DNA of 64,000 nucleotides from Rozella allomycis CSF55 (lineage: Eukaryota; Rozellomycota), in assembly GCA_000442015.1 (NCBI GenBank), contig KE561145.1:1-64000 (forward strand), read 5' to 3'. The stretch's first letter is position 1. The number at the start of each line of letters is the position of its first letter. The notes under the pieces are model-generated. The model did no database searches. It was not told the origin of the DNA and was given only the letters and a program-made list of their open reading frames with translations. A program made the position numbers and the translations under genes. Below are positions 33,690 through 45,494 of this stretch, one piece after another.

Positions 33690-34211
33690 TTATCCAACAA
33701 AAGTAATTTTACTAGATGATCGTTTAATTCTGTTATTATCAAACATGTATCGAGTTTTAAAAGATAATACATCCTCGCAAGTTTGTTTCTCTACTATTCC
33801 TTCATCAAGCCTCAATACACACGACCTTTTAATACATTTCTTACCACTTACCCAATCTTAATCTCATTCTTCTTTTTATTTCGCCTTCTAACCTTCTTTT
33901 TAACTATTTCTTCATTTTTATTCAACGTTTCTTCAGTACTTGCAAAAATCAATTACATTCAAATTACTTTAAAGATTCTAGTATATTCTCACTTATCGGT
34001 TCAATAGCTTTTGTCTTTTTTTGAGCTTTTCTACTCTCATCGCGCGTTTTATTTCTTAATTTTTCAGCCTTTTTTAATCTATCTTTTTAAAAAATACTCT
34101 CTGTTACTTCAAACGAAACTCATTTTCTTTTTTTATCAAGTCGATCGAATCTTCCTTCATTTTATTATTAGATACCATTTCTGGTGCTTCATCTTCAGAG
34201 TCTGTTGTCAT
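33690..34211 (-). CDS. UTP16: UTP16/Bud21-like small-subunit processome protein
   Basis: Four small exons joined by 29, 29 and 26 nt introns. ATG 34211 gives MTTDSEDEAPEMVSNNKMKE, and SDDEAPE(E/M)V is the Utp16/Bud21 signature. A basic, lysine-rich helical body follows (LKLKKAEKLRNKTRDESRKA, KKKVRRRNKKKNEIKIG) and the C-terminus is RYMFDNNRIKRSSSKITFVG. The family acts in early 18S rRNA processing in the nucleolus. Most single-frame views of this stretch are broken by intron stops, so the gene is easily missed. It is convergent with the NYN gene, with 73 bp between stop codons. Confidence 0.62.
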
Positions 34212-34268
34212 AAAATTCAATGTGGCTAAGTTGCTAGTCTTCACAAAACCAAAAAATATAATGAATAA

Positions 34269-37200
34269 CTATTCTTTATTTACAGAATTAGATATGGAAT
34301 GGACACTGTGATTAATAACAGGCTTGGATGAGGTTTTTTGATTGACAGAATTCAGGCTCGGCGATTGATTCACAGTGTTATAATTCACCCAATACTCTCG
34401 GTTCCTTACTATGCCATCAATTATTATAGGAACGGGTGCAAAATTATTCAAGGTATCAAATAATGGCATACACACAATTTCAATAAACCCTCGCTGTGAA
34501 GATGCAACATTTGCCGTCTCGCGGTCCATAAACGCTGATATTGGTAGCCCAAGCTTTCTCTCCTGATCTCCTTGTCTAAAGAACTCTTCCAAAATTCGTT
34601 GCGTCCATATTTGTGTAATTGAAAATGACTTGGTTGGATTTGCTACATCTCCGCATTTAATCAAAATTTTGGCGAGCAAATTATGGTCATCCTTGTTCTC
34701 AAATGGAGAAAAAGTATTTCTATTGGAAATCTTTTTCGTTTAATTTGCGATTTTACCTTGGCCTTGAACGTGTTCACAATTTCAAAGTGATTAAACAAGT
34801 CAGTCGCAAGCACCTTCTCAATGACGCACATAGAAATTTACCAAATCTATTATAGATGATCGCACAGTCTTATATTCATGTTTAGGTAATGCAGAAAGGA
34901 AATTGCATTCAGGGGACTGCAAAATTTTAAATGAAGATGCTAAATGATGATTTTCTAAAACTGATTTGTCATTGTAGAGAATGGCCTTTTCATTGCCTGT
35001 TGCTATCAAAAAGTTGTTATTAAACCCTGGATGGTCAAAATCGTGTATTGCGGAAGCCACAAATAGAGAAAGCATATCCAAAGAGTTAAAGTAGCCCTTT
35101 AACGCTGGATGAGATAAAAAGAAAGACACTGCATGGAGAACATCGGCTGCATGGACGCTATTGTGGTCTATAAAACAAAACCGAAATGATTACATGGTAC
35201 GTCGGGATGATAGCCCTCCTCGATATGTACAATAAATTTTAAAAATAATTCTGTTGATATCTTAAATTGGCCTATAAGCCCATACTGTTGAAATAAATAG
35301 CATGTTAAGAATGCCAATGGTCTATTGCTGGTTGCTTCTGCAAAATCAAAGATGCCAAAATTCCATTCTGTTACAGATGCTATAATTGCATTGATTTTTG
35401 ATAACTGAGAAGTATTTTCAGGACACGTCTCTGGATATTCGGTAAGACAAATAGCATTGTAGCAATTTCCTTGCAGAAGCTATTAAATATATATTAAAAA
35501 ATTACTTGCTCAACAACGGGATTAACATTTTTAGGTAGTGGAGGTGCACCATAAACCGAGAAGGTAGATCCAGCAGCATCAGTCACAACTTGACTGACAG
35601 AATTAATTGTCGTTAGAGAGCCAGAAACGGCATTTTTAATTGCTTTTAATGTTCCATACTTTCATTTTACTTGAAATTGGTTGCGCTTGAACCGAAATGG
35701 ATGAATTCTCTGAGACCGTCTCTTTGTTGTTTAGATTGTCAAAGGCATTAGCCGATGTTTTCATAATGCTATTCCGTCTTTGTCTACTTGGAGTGCCAGG
35801 ATCCTTTATCGTTGAATTACTAGTATTTGAATTTATTAATAAATTGGATGAACTCTTCTTCTTTCTATTTGCTAATTCAGAAAAAAGCCAGGCCTATTTT
35901 ACAAAGATAAAAAAATTACTTCTTGCTCAGGATCTATTTTAAGTTGCTCTTGATTTTCAAAATCTGGCTGATTCAAGTTTCCAGAGTTTAACAATGTCAA
36001 TACATGAGTTAAAGTGTGAACTTGCCCCGAATTCAAATACGGATCTGCTAAAAGAGACCTTAAGGATGCTAATGCCTTTTCCAAAGGCGACTCTACATCT
36101 GCCAAGGCTTGATTGTTAAATGACTTTTTCAACCCCAGTAATTGTTCAGTTAGCTGACTATTTCTTAGATGCAATAATCTGGAATTGCAAAATTGAACCC
36201 TCAAATTCATTTCTGTTTCATATGCCACAAAACAAGAAATTATACCAGCCCCAATCAAACCCATATTAGTTGTTAGAAATCCTGAAACAACGTTGATCCC
36301 ATTTATGTTCATAATAGAACTGAAACAGATGATTACAGTCACAATGAATATTACGCTTTGCCAAAATCTAAATCTACAGAATATTATTAGCACTAGCATC
36401 ATAACCGACACAAATGTAGCTGACGTAAAGGGTGAAGAATGACCCTCAATGACTATGAATCTTATTATTATGCCAACTAGAATGGCAATGAATGTAAGGC
36501 CTAAGCCTATCATGGACATATTCTTTATGAAGAAAGGCTTTGGTAATAGGTAAGAGCACAAATAAGCAGCGAATAAAGGTGCCAAAAAACCCAACAATAA
36601 AAAATACAAATCTACAGTGAAATCATAAGAAGAGCAAAGAGTATTGCAAGGGCAAGATGAACAAAAATATCCACTCAAGTTTGTTTCTGCCGATGAAGAA
36701 CTTCTACGTGAAACAACATCTAGGTAGAACTTCCCTTGAGCAGGATAGGTTAAAAGAATCCATGTTAAGGCTAAAAGACTAATTAAAGATCCCGCTAGAA
36801 ATGCAAACCTCCACGCACGAATGATTCTTTCATAAAACCATTTTTGATATTCTTTTTCGACATCCGCATTTTTGAAACTTAGCGAATAATTAAACACTTC
36901 ATATTCCTTTGGCAACTTACCATTTGAGTAATTAAGAGAACTACCTTTACTCTTTTTTAAAGGATCAATTTGTTGCTGTGAATCACTGACTGATCCTATA
37001 AGATGGTCGCCAGGAGAATTTAAAGCAGAAAATGGATTGAATTCAGATTTCTGTTGCTTTTTGAGAACACTATTGGAGGAATTGTTTGAGAGTGACGACT
37101 TTTGTCTTTCTTGACGAAAATGACCAATTAAACTTGGTCTCTTTGTTGATGATGTAATTGCATTTGCATCTGAACTCATTCTTCTGCTAGCTTGTAATTG

Positions 37201-37485
37201 GACATTACTCGGCTTCTTGGTCATAGTAGGTGCTTCTCTAATGTTTGATCCACTTTTCTGATTATTATGAAGGATTTCTGAATCGTAACGAAAAGAGCTA
37301 TGTTTCTTTATAATAGGTTTAATTTCAGCGGAGACGTTTCTCGAAATTTGCGAGTGATTATTGGCGGCTTGATCTGAATAAGGTAAAGGGGCCATTAATG
37401 AATGTCTTCTATTTTGATTATGTTTCGCTGAAGGCTCATGAGAATGTGAATAACGGCGGTTGGATTGCATGCCGTTGGTTACCAA
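34269..37485 (-). CDS. Six-TM membrane 3',5'-cyclic nucleotide phosphodiesterase
   Basis: A disordered ~190 residue N-terminus precedes six hydrophobic helices (from FAFLAGSLISLLALTWILLT to GLIGAGIISCFVAYE) and a coiled linker (NSQLTEQLLGLKKSF). Further short exons lead to the class I PDE domain: YHNSVHAADVLHAVSFFLSH, IHDFDHPGFNNNFL, LENHHLASSF, then after two introns IKCGDVANP and IWTQRILEEFFRQGDQE. The metal ligands (H, HD, D) are all present. Introns are 26-28 nt, plus one of 34 nt that needs support. Substrate choice (cAMP or cGMP) cannot be read from sequence. The N-terminal membrane domain is not a rhodopsin. Confidence 0.86.
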
Positions 37486-37561
37486 CGGGAAGAAAGGAAT
37501 GTTTAAATTGCTGTAGAATTAAATGATAAAATAAAATATGGAAATATTTTGGTGATTTATT

Positions 37562-38249
37562 TTAGCATGAGGTGGCAACTTGATGCTCAAAGAACTTTTG
37601 AAGTGGTCCATGTCCATTGATAAACTTAACATAGCATCCGTCTTGCTTGATAAGGTTAGCTTCCTTTGCCTTTAAGTATTCTTCCTTAGTAAGAGGAGTA
37701 AAGCCCCATTTGTTGGAAACGATAACCTTTTGAAAACCTGGAAACTTGTATTTCGCACGACGAAGAGCTTCGATAGCTGTAGCTTTGTGATTTTCTTTGG
37801 TTCTAACAGAGAGAATAATTTGCCCAATGTTAACACGAGCAGCAGTTCCGGTTGGCTTACCGTAAGCACCACGCATACCTTGTTGAAGACGATCCGCACC
37901 AGCACATGACAACATTTTATTAATACGAAGAACATGGAAAGGATGTACACGAACACGCATATGGAAGGAATCTTTTCCAGCAACCTTTGCCAAATATTTG
38001 TTGGCACAGATACGAGCGGCTTCAAGAGCTTCGGAAGAAATTTGTTGATATTCTCCAGAAACTAAGTGAACACATTGTGGAAAGTCATCAACTGAGGCTT
38101 TCTTGCGACCAAGGTCAAAAATACGAATCTTTGGATCTTTAATTAAATGATTATTGAATAATTTTACCTGGGACACCACGGCAGAAACGAGACTTTGGAT
38201 AAGGCTTGTTTTTGCAATAACGGTAGCAACGAGCTGGACGGCGACCCAT
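37562..38249 (-). CDS. RPL10: Ribosomal protein L10 (uL16)
   Basis: The start is [20 protein letters not shown], then a 31 nt intron, then [36 protein letters not shown] sequence (here [18 protein letters not shown]), [40 protein letters not shown] and [12 protein letters not shown]. Complete uL16 of normal length (about 214 residues). Coding sequence is less AT-rich than its neighbours, as expected of a highly expressed gene. Divergent from the unknown gene at 38318, with 68 bp between starts. Confidence 0.95.
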
Positions 38250-38317
38250 TTTGAATACAGGGGTTGTTCTCGAAAAAAATTAGGGAAATTTCAGAATTTT
38301 TATTCTAAAATTCACAA

Positions 38318-39174
38318 ATGACTTTAGAAGACTTTTCATGGCTTCCACAAAATAGGAATAATAATTTAATTTCTAGAAGCTGTTATGAAGATGAAGTGGA
38401 ACAATTAAATATTAATTCTGACAAGTCGTGCCATTTAATGTGGAAAGTACGTGCTATTGTTTGTTTTAATAAGAATGGCCCCATAGATAGAACGACAAAT
38501 GTTTTTATTGGTACTTTGGGATTCGGTTCTTTTATTCTATCACAATTTCATAGTAAAAAGCTTGTCGGAACAATTGTTATTCCTGATAGCTATCCCGTAA
38601 AGTCAGGGCGCATTAATATGAAATTGTCTAATAATCCTTACATTTTAATATACCAGGTTTTGGATTCATTGGTGATTATAATCAATCACGATGTAAGTGA
38701 TGAAGTATCATTCGACTTGGCTGACGTACTCCTATCCAAGTTGTCGTATGATCGGTATTAATAATTAATTAACTATATAGTGTGTTTTGCATAGATATGA
38801 TGGATCCTTCTGATGTTTTTGAGAAGCATTTAGGGGATGAACACGCAAGGATTTGTAGGACTGATTCATTTGATTATTCTTTTAATATTGACGATTTAGA
38901 AAGTCCAAGCGTTTTGAAATCTATTTCTGCAGCTGTTTTATCTCACGTAAGCTATACTCATTTCATAAAATAGTGTCAACTTCGAAAGCAAAAGTGTGCT
39001 GCATTAATTGGAATGTCACAAAGGAAAAATTATTTTCCTGTATCATTTTTCAAGGAATTTGAAGAATTAATCAAATTCTTGTATGATGCTCAATATTTAC
39101 AACTTGATTTAAACTCTATTTTGGCAGCGTATGATAAGTTGTTTAAACATGAAATCAATCCTTTATATATATAA
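38318..39174 (+). CDS. Unknown conserved-looking protein
   Basis: Three exons with introns of 26 and 27 nt. The ~265 residue product begins MTLEDFSWLPQNRNNNLISR. A beta-rich first half (NVFIGTLGFGSFILSQFHSK, GTIVIPDSYPVKSGRINMKL, LDSLVIIINHDVSDE) is followed by an acidic middle and a helical end (CQLRKQKCAALIGMSQRKNY, FEELIKFLYDAQYLQLDLNS, finishing HEINPLYI). The first part could be a propeller or longin-like fold, but I cannot name a family. No signal peptide or membrane segment. Confidence 0.68.
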
Positions 39175-39285
39175 TTTCAATAAAAAATATTTATTTACAA
39201 TCTTAAATTAAATCAATCGGGAAGAGACTTAGGTAGAACAGGTTTAGACAAAATTATTCTATTTTAGGTTGGTATATTTGAAAAA

Positions 39286-40347
39286 TTACGGTTCATTTTT
39301 AAATTCTACAATATACTTTATATCATCGGGATAAAGTTGCCATGTATCAGCTTTTTAAGACTTCTTAGTCATCTTACGCAATTCGTGATGCAGGTCATTT
39401 GAAGTTAAAAGAGTGACACCAGCTTCATCATCTTGTTCAGTCTGAAATTGTTCCTTGTTAAAGTTCAAGTAAACCAATGGATCAACCAGTAAGACATTCA
39501 AATCATTACATGGCTCTCCATGATGATTTATTGATTCCATAGAGTCGATAACATCTAACTCTCGAAGAATCTCCCAATAGCTTAATTCTACCTCGTTGAC
39601 ATTAGATGATTGATCATTTTTGTGAAACCTATCCTTCTCATTCCTTTTGTATTTATAATAGTTTACAGTAATGACCTAAAGACGATTATAAACGGTTTAT
39701 ACTTTTAATTCTTTGAAGTCTAAAAGGTTTTCTATTATACAATGAGCTACATGTTGAAGCCAATCCTTGGAAGTCTTCAGATGGCTGCTAATGTTTATTT
39801 TATCCCCCGATTGCAATATGGAAAGTTTCTGGTATTCAAGTAATTCTGGGCCCGAATTTTCATCACTGGTTTCATTTTCGTCCGTAATATGGATTTCATT
39901 ATCGTATTTGGTATCGTGATACGCTTCATACCTTCTTTCCACCGTCTCTAAATAACTCTGATTAAATTCATCTTTAGAAAGTGGGTATTCATCGTCCAAG
40001 CCAACGCTTAATTCACTTTCTTTATGAAACAAATCTGATATGGAGTCTATTACGATGCATTCAATCATTCCTACAAGAGAGGGTGCATTATGCTAATACC
40101 TGAATTAATTTGTTGTTTTATTTGTAATATGCATGACAATAATTGCCATCCATCGTGAACTTGAACATACATTGGTTTATCCATCCAATGATTTCCTGAG
40201 TCTGCAAGTCTTAATCTTAGATGACATACCGATGTATAAAGTTTTAGAATCATTTTTTAAAATATATAGTGATATGTTTTCCGAATTAAAATTTCTTGGC
40301 AATACTAAATCTGACCATCGACTGTCGTCGTGAAAAATACTTTTCAT
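39286..40347 (-). CDS. RecA-fold protein, Rad51-paralog-like (XRCC2/SWSAP1 type), no Walker A seen
   Basis: Five exons with introns of 28, 29, 26 and 27 nt, start ATG 40347 (MKSIFHDDSRWSDLVLPRNF). The core reads KTLYIDSGNH, MYVQVHDGWQLLSCILQIKQ and IECIVIDSISDLF, which fits a RecA-fold strand, helix and Walker B as in XRCC2 (LLILDSLSAFY). The C-terminus is PDTWQLYPDDIKYIVEFK. No GxxxxGK(T/S) is present, and only 16 bp separate the start from the SPO11 stop upstream, so there is little room for a missing exon. The middle holds a long acidic insertion. A DNA-repair role is inferred. Confidence 0.5.
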
Positions 40348-40363
40348 AAATTTTGGCAGTAAA

Positions 40364-41404
40364 TTATTTTTTTATTAAAGAATTATCTTTTAAAAACTGT
40401 ATGAACTTTTCATTTTCAATCAATGATTCCAACTCACATTTCGATGATCGTTGCAACAATGCTGTAGCTTCACTCCGAATGGTCAAATCTTCGGAAGTTA
40501 ATAAGCACTTTAGGATCGATAAGTCCCGCTTAGAGAATGGTAGCATATGTCTTTCTTTTAAATTGTATCTTTTAACGCGTAGTGGTGATGATACCTTTCA
40601 AATTGATACGTTTTCAATCCTAATAGGTCTATTGACTTAACAGCTAAATCTTTTCTCGACTAAAAAATTATAATTATGGTCCTTACTCTTGATCCATTTT
40701 TATAGATTGAATAAATATGCAAACCATGTGGATCGTTATCGACTAGGGCGTATATACATACATTAAAAATACAGCTGTTAAGAAAATGAAGTAATTCTCT
40801 TGTTCTCTCGCAAGGATAGCCTTTCCCCTAGTCAACTTTTATCTACTTTATTACACATATCAACAAGGTATTGGGGAAATTGAACTCTTTTAGATAATTG
40901 AAAATTGTCTCCTTCTCAATAACTAAGATAGCGTCAATTTTTTCAATAAATTTAATTTTGCAATGATCCCAATTCTCTGGTATCTGTCCACCCTAATCAA
41001 TAAGAGAAATTCTGTTCATACATTTGAGAACTCAGTTGACAATTCATTGTATAAAAATATCAAGGGTCCCTTTATTAATCCTTTCCCGGCAGCCACGATG
41101 TGAAGTTCTTTCCTTGTTAGCCCGGTGAGTTTCATTATTTTGTTCAAGGCTTGTTGCATTTGCTTTTGCGTTCCAAATAATCCAACATTTTCATAATACA
41201 ATTGCCTTTAAACTATTTTCGAAAATGATACCTCTGATTTAGATGGCGATTGCTAGTAATTAAGTTAGAACATCTGTTCAAAAGAAATACCAGTCGGCAA
41301 AAGTATTCCGCGTTACGGACTATTTTCAATATTCTACTATCGTCTGTGCTGTTCCCGGTTAATGCAAGATACAAAGTCATTACAACCTCTTTAATGTTTT
41401 CCAT
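40364..41404 (-). CDS. SPO11: SPO11 meiotic topoisomerase VI-A-like protein
   Basis: Six exons with introns of 26-29 nt. MENIKEVVMTLYLALTG opens the protein. The catalytic tyrosine region is RQLYYENVGLFGTQKQMQQA, followed by ELHIVAAGKGLIKG, then the Toprim domain: AILVIEKETIFNYL (glutamate), ICGKGYPCERTRELLHFLN, IYALVDNDPHGLHIYSIYKN (DxDPHG, metal site), and a C-terminal helical part (NLKERHMLPFSKRDLSILKC). All catalytic residues are present, so the gene should make meiotic double-strand breaks. It implies a sexual cycle in this organism. Confidence 0.9.
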
Positions 41405-41525
41405 TATTGACCCTTGTAAATGAGAAAATTAGGTATATTTTTTACACTTCTTATAAATTTATAGCCAAGATCTATTATGTACTATACTACTAAGTAAACG
41501 TAAATATAGTTAATGTTAATTTATT

Positions 41526-42057
41526 TTAATTGGTAATCGGAAAAGTTTTAATCAGTGTAAACGTCGATTTTGAGAATTCATCGGCGCTCGAAACTTGATC
41601 AGCTTCGACATAGTTATTCTTCTTAAAAAGGTCAGCTACATACGAATCATCATTTTTACACTTCACAGAGATGGCTTTGACTTCGGCATCTATACTTCTA
41701 TTAATGAATTCCTCTATTTCTTCTAGTATATTTGAATCTAACAAATAGAATCATTGCTAATTACTAAACAATACACTTCTGTACTCTGCTAAAACACAAA
41801 ACGTGATTAGCTCTATATTACAGGTAGGATCTTTTTGAAGAACTATTTTCTTCGCAGCAAAAGCACCCACGCATAGGTCTTTGTAGTAAACTATTTGATT
41901 TAAATGGAGACGTAATACCTAGTTGGCATATCATATCATGTTTGAAAATTTGACTGTAAAAGGCATTATCGAAAGATTGATTTTGACATTTAGATATCAA
42001 AATTTTCAGCTGCTTTAGATTATTAGCAGTAATATCTCCTAAAGAAATTTGCTGCAT
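41526..42057 (-). CDS. NAA50-like N-alpha-acetyltransferase (degenerate?)
   Basis: The start MQQISLGDITANNLKQLKIL matches NAA50 (IELGDVTPHNIKQLKRL). A 27 nt intron gives LVYYKDLCVGAFAAKK, like AYFNDIAVGAVCC. NIELITFCVLAEYR follows, aligned with MTLGCLAPYR, then after a ~40 nt intron SNILEEIEEFINRS and AISVKCKNDDSYVADLFKKN (compare NESAIDFYRKFGF). The acetyl-CoA loop RxxGxG expected after LAPYR is missing at this junction. Either the splicing is mis-set or the enzyme is altered. Medium confidence in family, low in activity. Confidence 0.6.
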
Positions 42058-42319
42058 TATGCGAATTTTCAAAGTAGAATTTACTTTTTTCTAGAATGTA
42101 AATAATTCGATCAAATGATTATGTTTAGGTAATTTATGACTGTTATAATATATTTGTATGATAGTTTCTTATTGTAACTTGTTAATCATTAAACGTGAAA
42201 TTTCAGAATTTCTTTTTTTCGACCCTTGTCAAACCTTTGGTAAGTTTTGTATAGTTTTTACGCTCTGACTCTGCCTTTTGAATATAAATTTTTGGACTGT
42301 CACTAATATTTAGAACACG

Positions 42320-42783
42320 ATGTTGATTCCAAAGCAAAATCGCCGCGCTATTTACGAATATCTCTTTCGTGGTAAGTGACAGAGTGAAATATAACAATAG
42401 AGGGAGTCTTAGTTGCAAAGAAAGATTACAATGCTCCAAAGCACATGGAACTCGATGTTCCAAACTTGCAAGTTATCAAGGCTTGTCAATCATTGAAATC
42501 CAACGAATATGTTAGAGAAGTCTTTTCATGGCAACACTATTACTTTTTCCTTACTGATGCTGGTATTGAATTTCTTCGCCAATATTTGCATCTCCCAGCT
42601 GAAATTGTCCCAGCAACATTGAAAAAGACTGCACCAATTCAAAGACTTGGTGAAAGACCACAAGGACGTCGTGAAGGAAACGAAGATTACCGCAAGGGTG
42701 AAAAGAGCGTTCCACCATCTGCTGACTACAAGGCTGAATTCAGAGGTGGTTATGGACGTGGAAGAGCAACTTCTAACCAATAA
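42320..42783 (+). CDS. RPS10: Ribosomal protein S10 (eS10)
   Basis: The start [17 protein letters not shown] is followed by a 29 nt intron and [74 protein letters not shown] and a glycine/arginine-rich tail ([12 protein letters not shown]). Complete eS10 of usual length. The intron early in the coding region is typical of fungal ribosomal protein genes. Confidence 0.95.
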
Positions 42784-42822
42784 ATTATATTTCATTCACT
42801 TATTTAAATGAAGGTATTTTTA

Positions 42823-45221
42823 TTAAATAATTGCGTGTTGTCTGTATAGTAAATTCCTGACTTTGTAATAAGCATCGGTTAAATTTCCTTCAATTGTAAG
42901 TTTTCCAGTTGAATCCTTTATGAGCGCCAAAAGAAAGCTTACTTTTCTTACAATGACAGAGTCATTGCAAACCAAGTCTCCCTTGTAGAACTGAGTCATT
43001 AAGCCCGATTGATTGCAAAGTTTTCTAAATTCAGACAATTTAACGTCTCCAATAAAAATTGGCTGTCTTACATCAGCAACTTTTGACTGATCAGAAATAA
43101 TGTCCAGAGTAGGAACAGTTGAAGTGTCTTCTTCACTCTTCTTTCCAACAATGCCATTAATAAATGACAACTCATACGACGCCAACTTTTCAAACTGCAA
43201 TGACGATAATATCGCATCGGTTAACTTAATTTGATAGATATTAGTGTTGGAAGAAACGTTAACGACTTCTAAGAGTTTTGGCGAAATGACGTCATTCGTA
43301 ATATCATTTGAGAAATTACAATATTGAGCAAGCGCGGTTGTAGCTTCAGGAGAGCCCCCTATAAGGATGATTTTCTTTGGACTGATGTGAGTTAAAATGT
43401 TCTTTATTGAACGACCATCTGCGTATCCCCCAAAATCGATGGCTCGCATGTATAGCCTCAAATGAAGAGTGAAATCATAACCGACCCATTTTTTAGGTCT
43501 TTGGGATTTTTGAGGCTCATCTTCCTTTAATTGATTCAGTCTCCTTTCTTTTTCAATTGCACGGCGACGTTCTTCCAGATCATCGGCGGTTAAATAATCT
43601 TCAGCTTGAATGGATTCCCCATAGTCATCAAACTTTAATCTTTTTTCAAAATAAGGAAACATTTGGTGCGTAAATGACTTTTTAAAGAAATCACCTCCAA
43701 ACGAAGCGTCTTTAACATTCAAATCAAACTGAGTCAAAGTCCAATATCTTTCTTGTTCAATTTCTGCTAATCTGGCCCTCTTTTTGTCATTGGTGCTTTC
43801 ATCATCGGATTCTTCACCATCACTCGCCGCTTCTAGTTGCTTTTTGTACTCTTCTTCTTCTTCCTCCTTTCTTTTTCTTTCAATTTCTTCTCTTAAAAAT
43901 GATTCCAATTCTTCGCCGACTAAATCATCTTCTTTTTGGTAAGATATTTGAATTGACGCTTCCCTATTCTTTGTTTCTGCAAATTTCAAAATTTGGGAAT
44001 AAAACTTTGAATTCGACAATTTAAATGGTAAAATGAGGCAATTCTTTTTATCTTTGCCAAATTCCACCAATAAATCTCTTGAGAATCCATTTTCAAGACT
44101 TTCGGATGTGGCCAATATTATCTTTCCACCCCGGTAATCTCTGAGCTCTTCCATTGACGATATCAATTTGATATTTCTATAATCAAATCTCAACATCATT
44201 ACTTTAAATTAAATGGATTTTCTCTAGAGTTCTCAAAAGACCTCTTTACATTTTCGCTCATCCATTCAATGGTACTTTTCGCATACTCAATAACCTTTTG
44301 ACTACAAGAAGAAAGGAAAAATATTGGCTTGTCCAATTTATTGTTCTGCCAATACTGCTCGAACGTATAAATTAATTCCAATGATCGTGAGCAGGTATCG
44401 ACAGGTATTATAACGGTACCATGATTATCCAAGACCTTTACGCAAATCCCTATTGACCTAAAATTAAATAAATTTACCAAAAAGTTCTCCTTCTCTTTGT
44501 TTTCGAGGATTAGTCGACGATAAAGAATGTTTAGAATCAGTAATTAGAAGAGTCGGCCGGGAAATCGCATCTAATGACGCCTCATTCACATATCTATTAG
44601 TAACTTTAAATATATTTACTTTTCCTTTCTATGATTATATCCAACTGCATAAACAATATCGTCCGTGTCTTTTCGTAAACGCCAAATGCATGCCCCAAGA
44701 GAGTGACCAGCATTATATGGTACTGCGTGAATACCACGAACAATTCCTATAAAATCGATATTGATCTATTACCTGGCAGCGTAATGTTCTGCAAATATCG
44801 AAGCCCGATACATTTTTCAAATACTGGCATGATATCACCCATGGAAAAGTAAGAAAACGGGCCGTCCAGGCATTTTGCCCGCAATGCCTCTTGTATTGTA
44901 AGTGGTCCAAAATTCATGATGGGAATAGTCGCGTATATTGGGCAATGAAGAGCCATTTCTTTATAGACATAGACAAGACCGCCTAAATATTCGAGGTTAG
45001 AATGTGACAACAGAATAACATCAATAGTTTTAGTTAATCTTTGTTTTCAAGAAATAATATCGGTACTTTGTTATTCGCGACAAAAGGTCAGGTAAGACTT
45101 CAAAGGCTGGATCACATCCACAATCTAATAAAATCTTTTGCTGATCTATTTCAAGCAAATAGCAAAGAGGTTCATCGCCAAAAGCTCCCGAAATCGGTGT
45201 AAACTTTACAAACGATGTCAT
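42823..45221 (-). CDS. CFT2: CPSF2/Cft2 (CPSF100) pre-mRNA 3'-end processing factor
   Basis: Metallo-beta-lactamase/beta-CASP protein from [20 protein letters not shown]. The usual HxHxDH is replaced by [13 protein letters not shown], as in CPSF100, the non-catalytic partner of CPSF73. Later blocks: [69 protein letters not shown], an acidic, lysine-rich insertion, [40 protein letters not shown], and a C-terminal domain ending LLYRQHAII. Five introns of 26-28 nt. Complete. Confidence 0.92.
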
Positions 45222-45494
45222 TAGGAAATTCCTAAATAACGAAAAATATATCACGACCAATTTTACTCAATTTATTTGTGCCGTAGTACAGATTTTAAAA
45301 TATTTTTAATTTTTTATTACATCTCTACATACTTCAAGTTTATCTTGTTGGTTTTCTCACAACAACCTTGAACCTATATGCAATTCATCCAATGTGCATA
45401 GTATAACGTCTAAATGAAACTTACAATGTGCAATGTACACTTAATTTAACTTTATTTCACACTCTTGTTTTTCTTGCCTGAATTTCCTAAATTG

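Noticed and set aside
33783-34229. Phenylalanine- and leucine-rich plus-strand membrane peptides
   Set aside because: They are the complement of the lysine-rich UTP16-like exons and have no start or family support.
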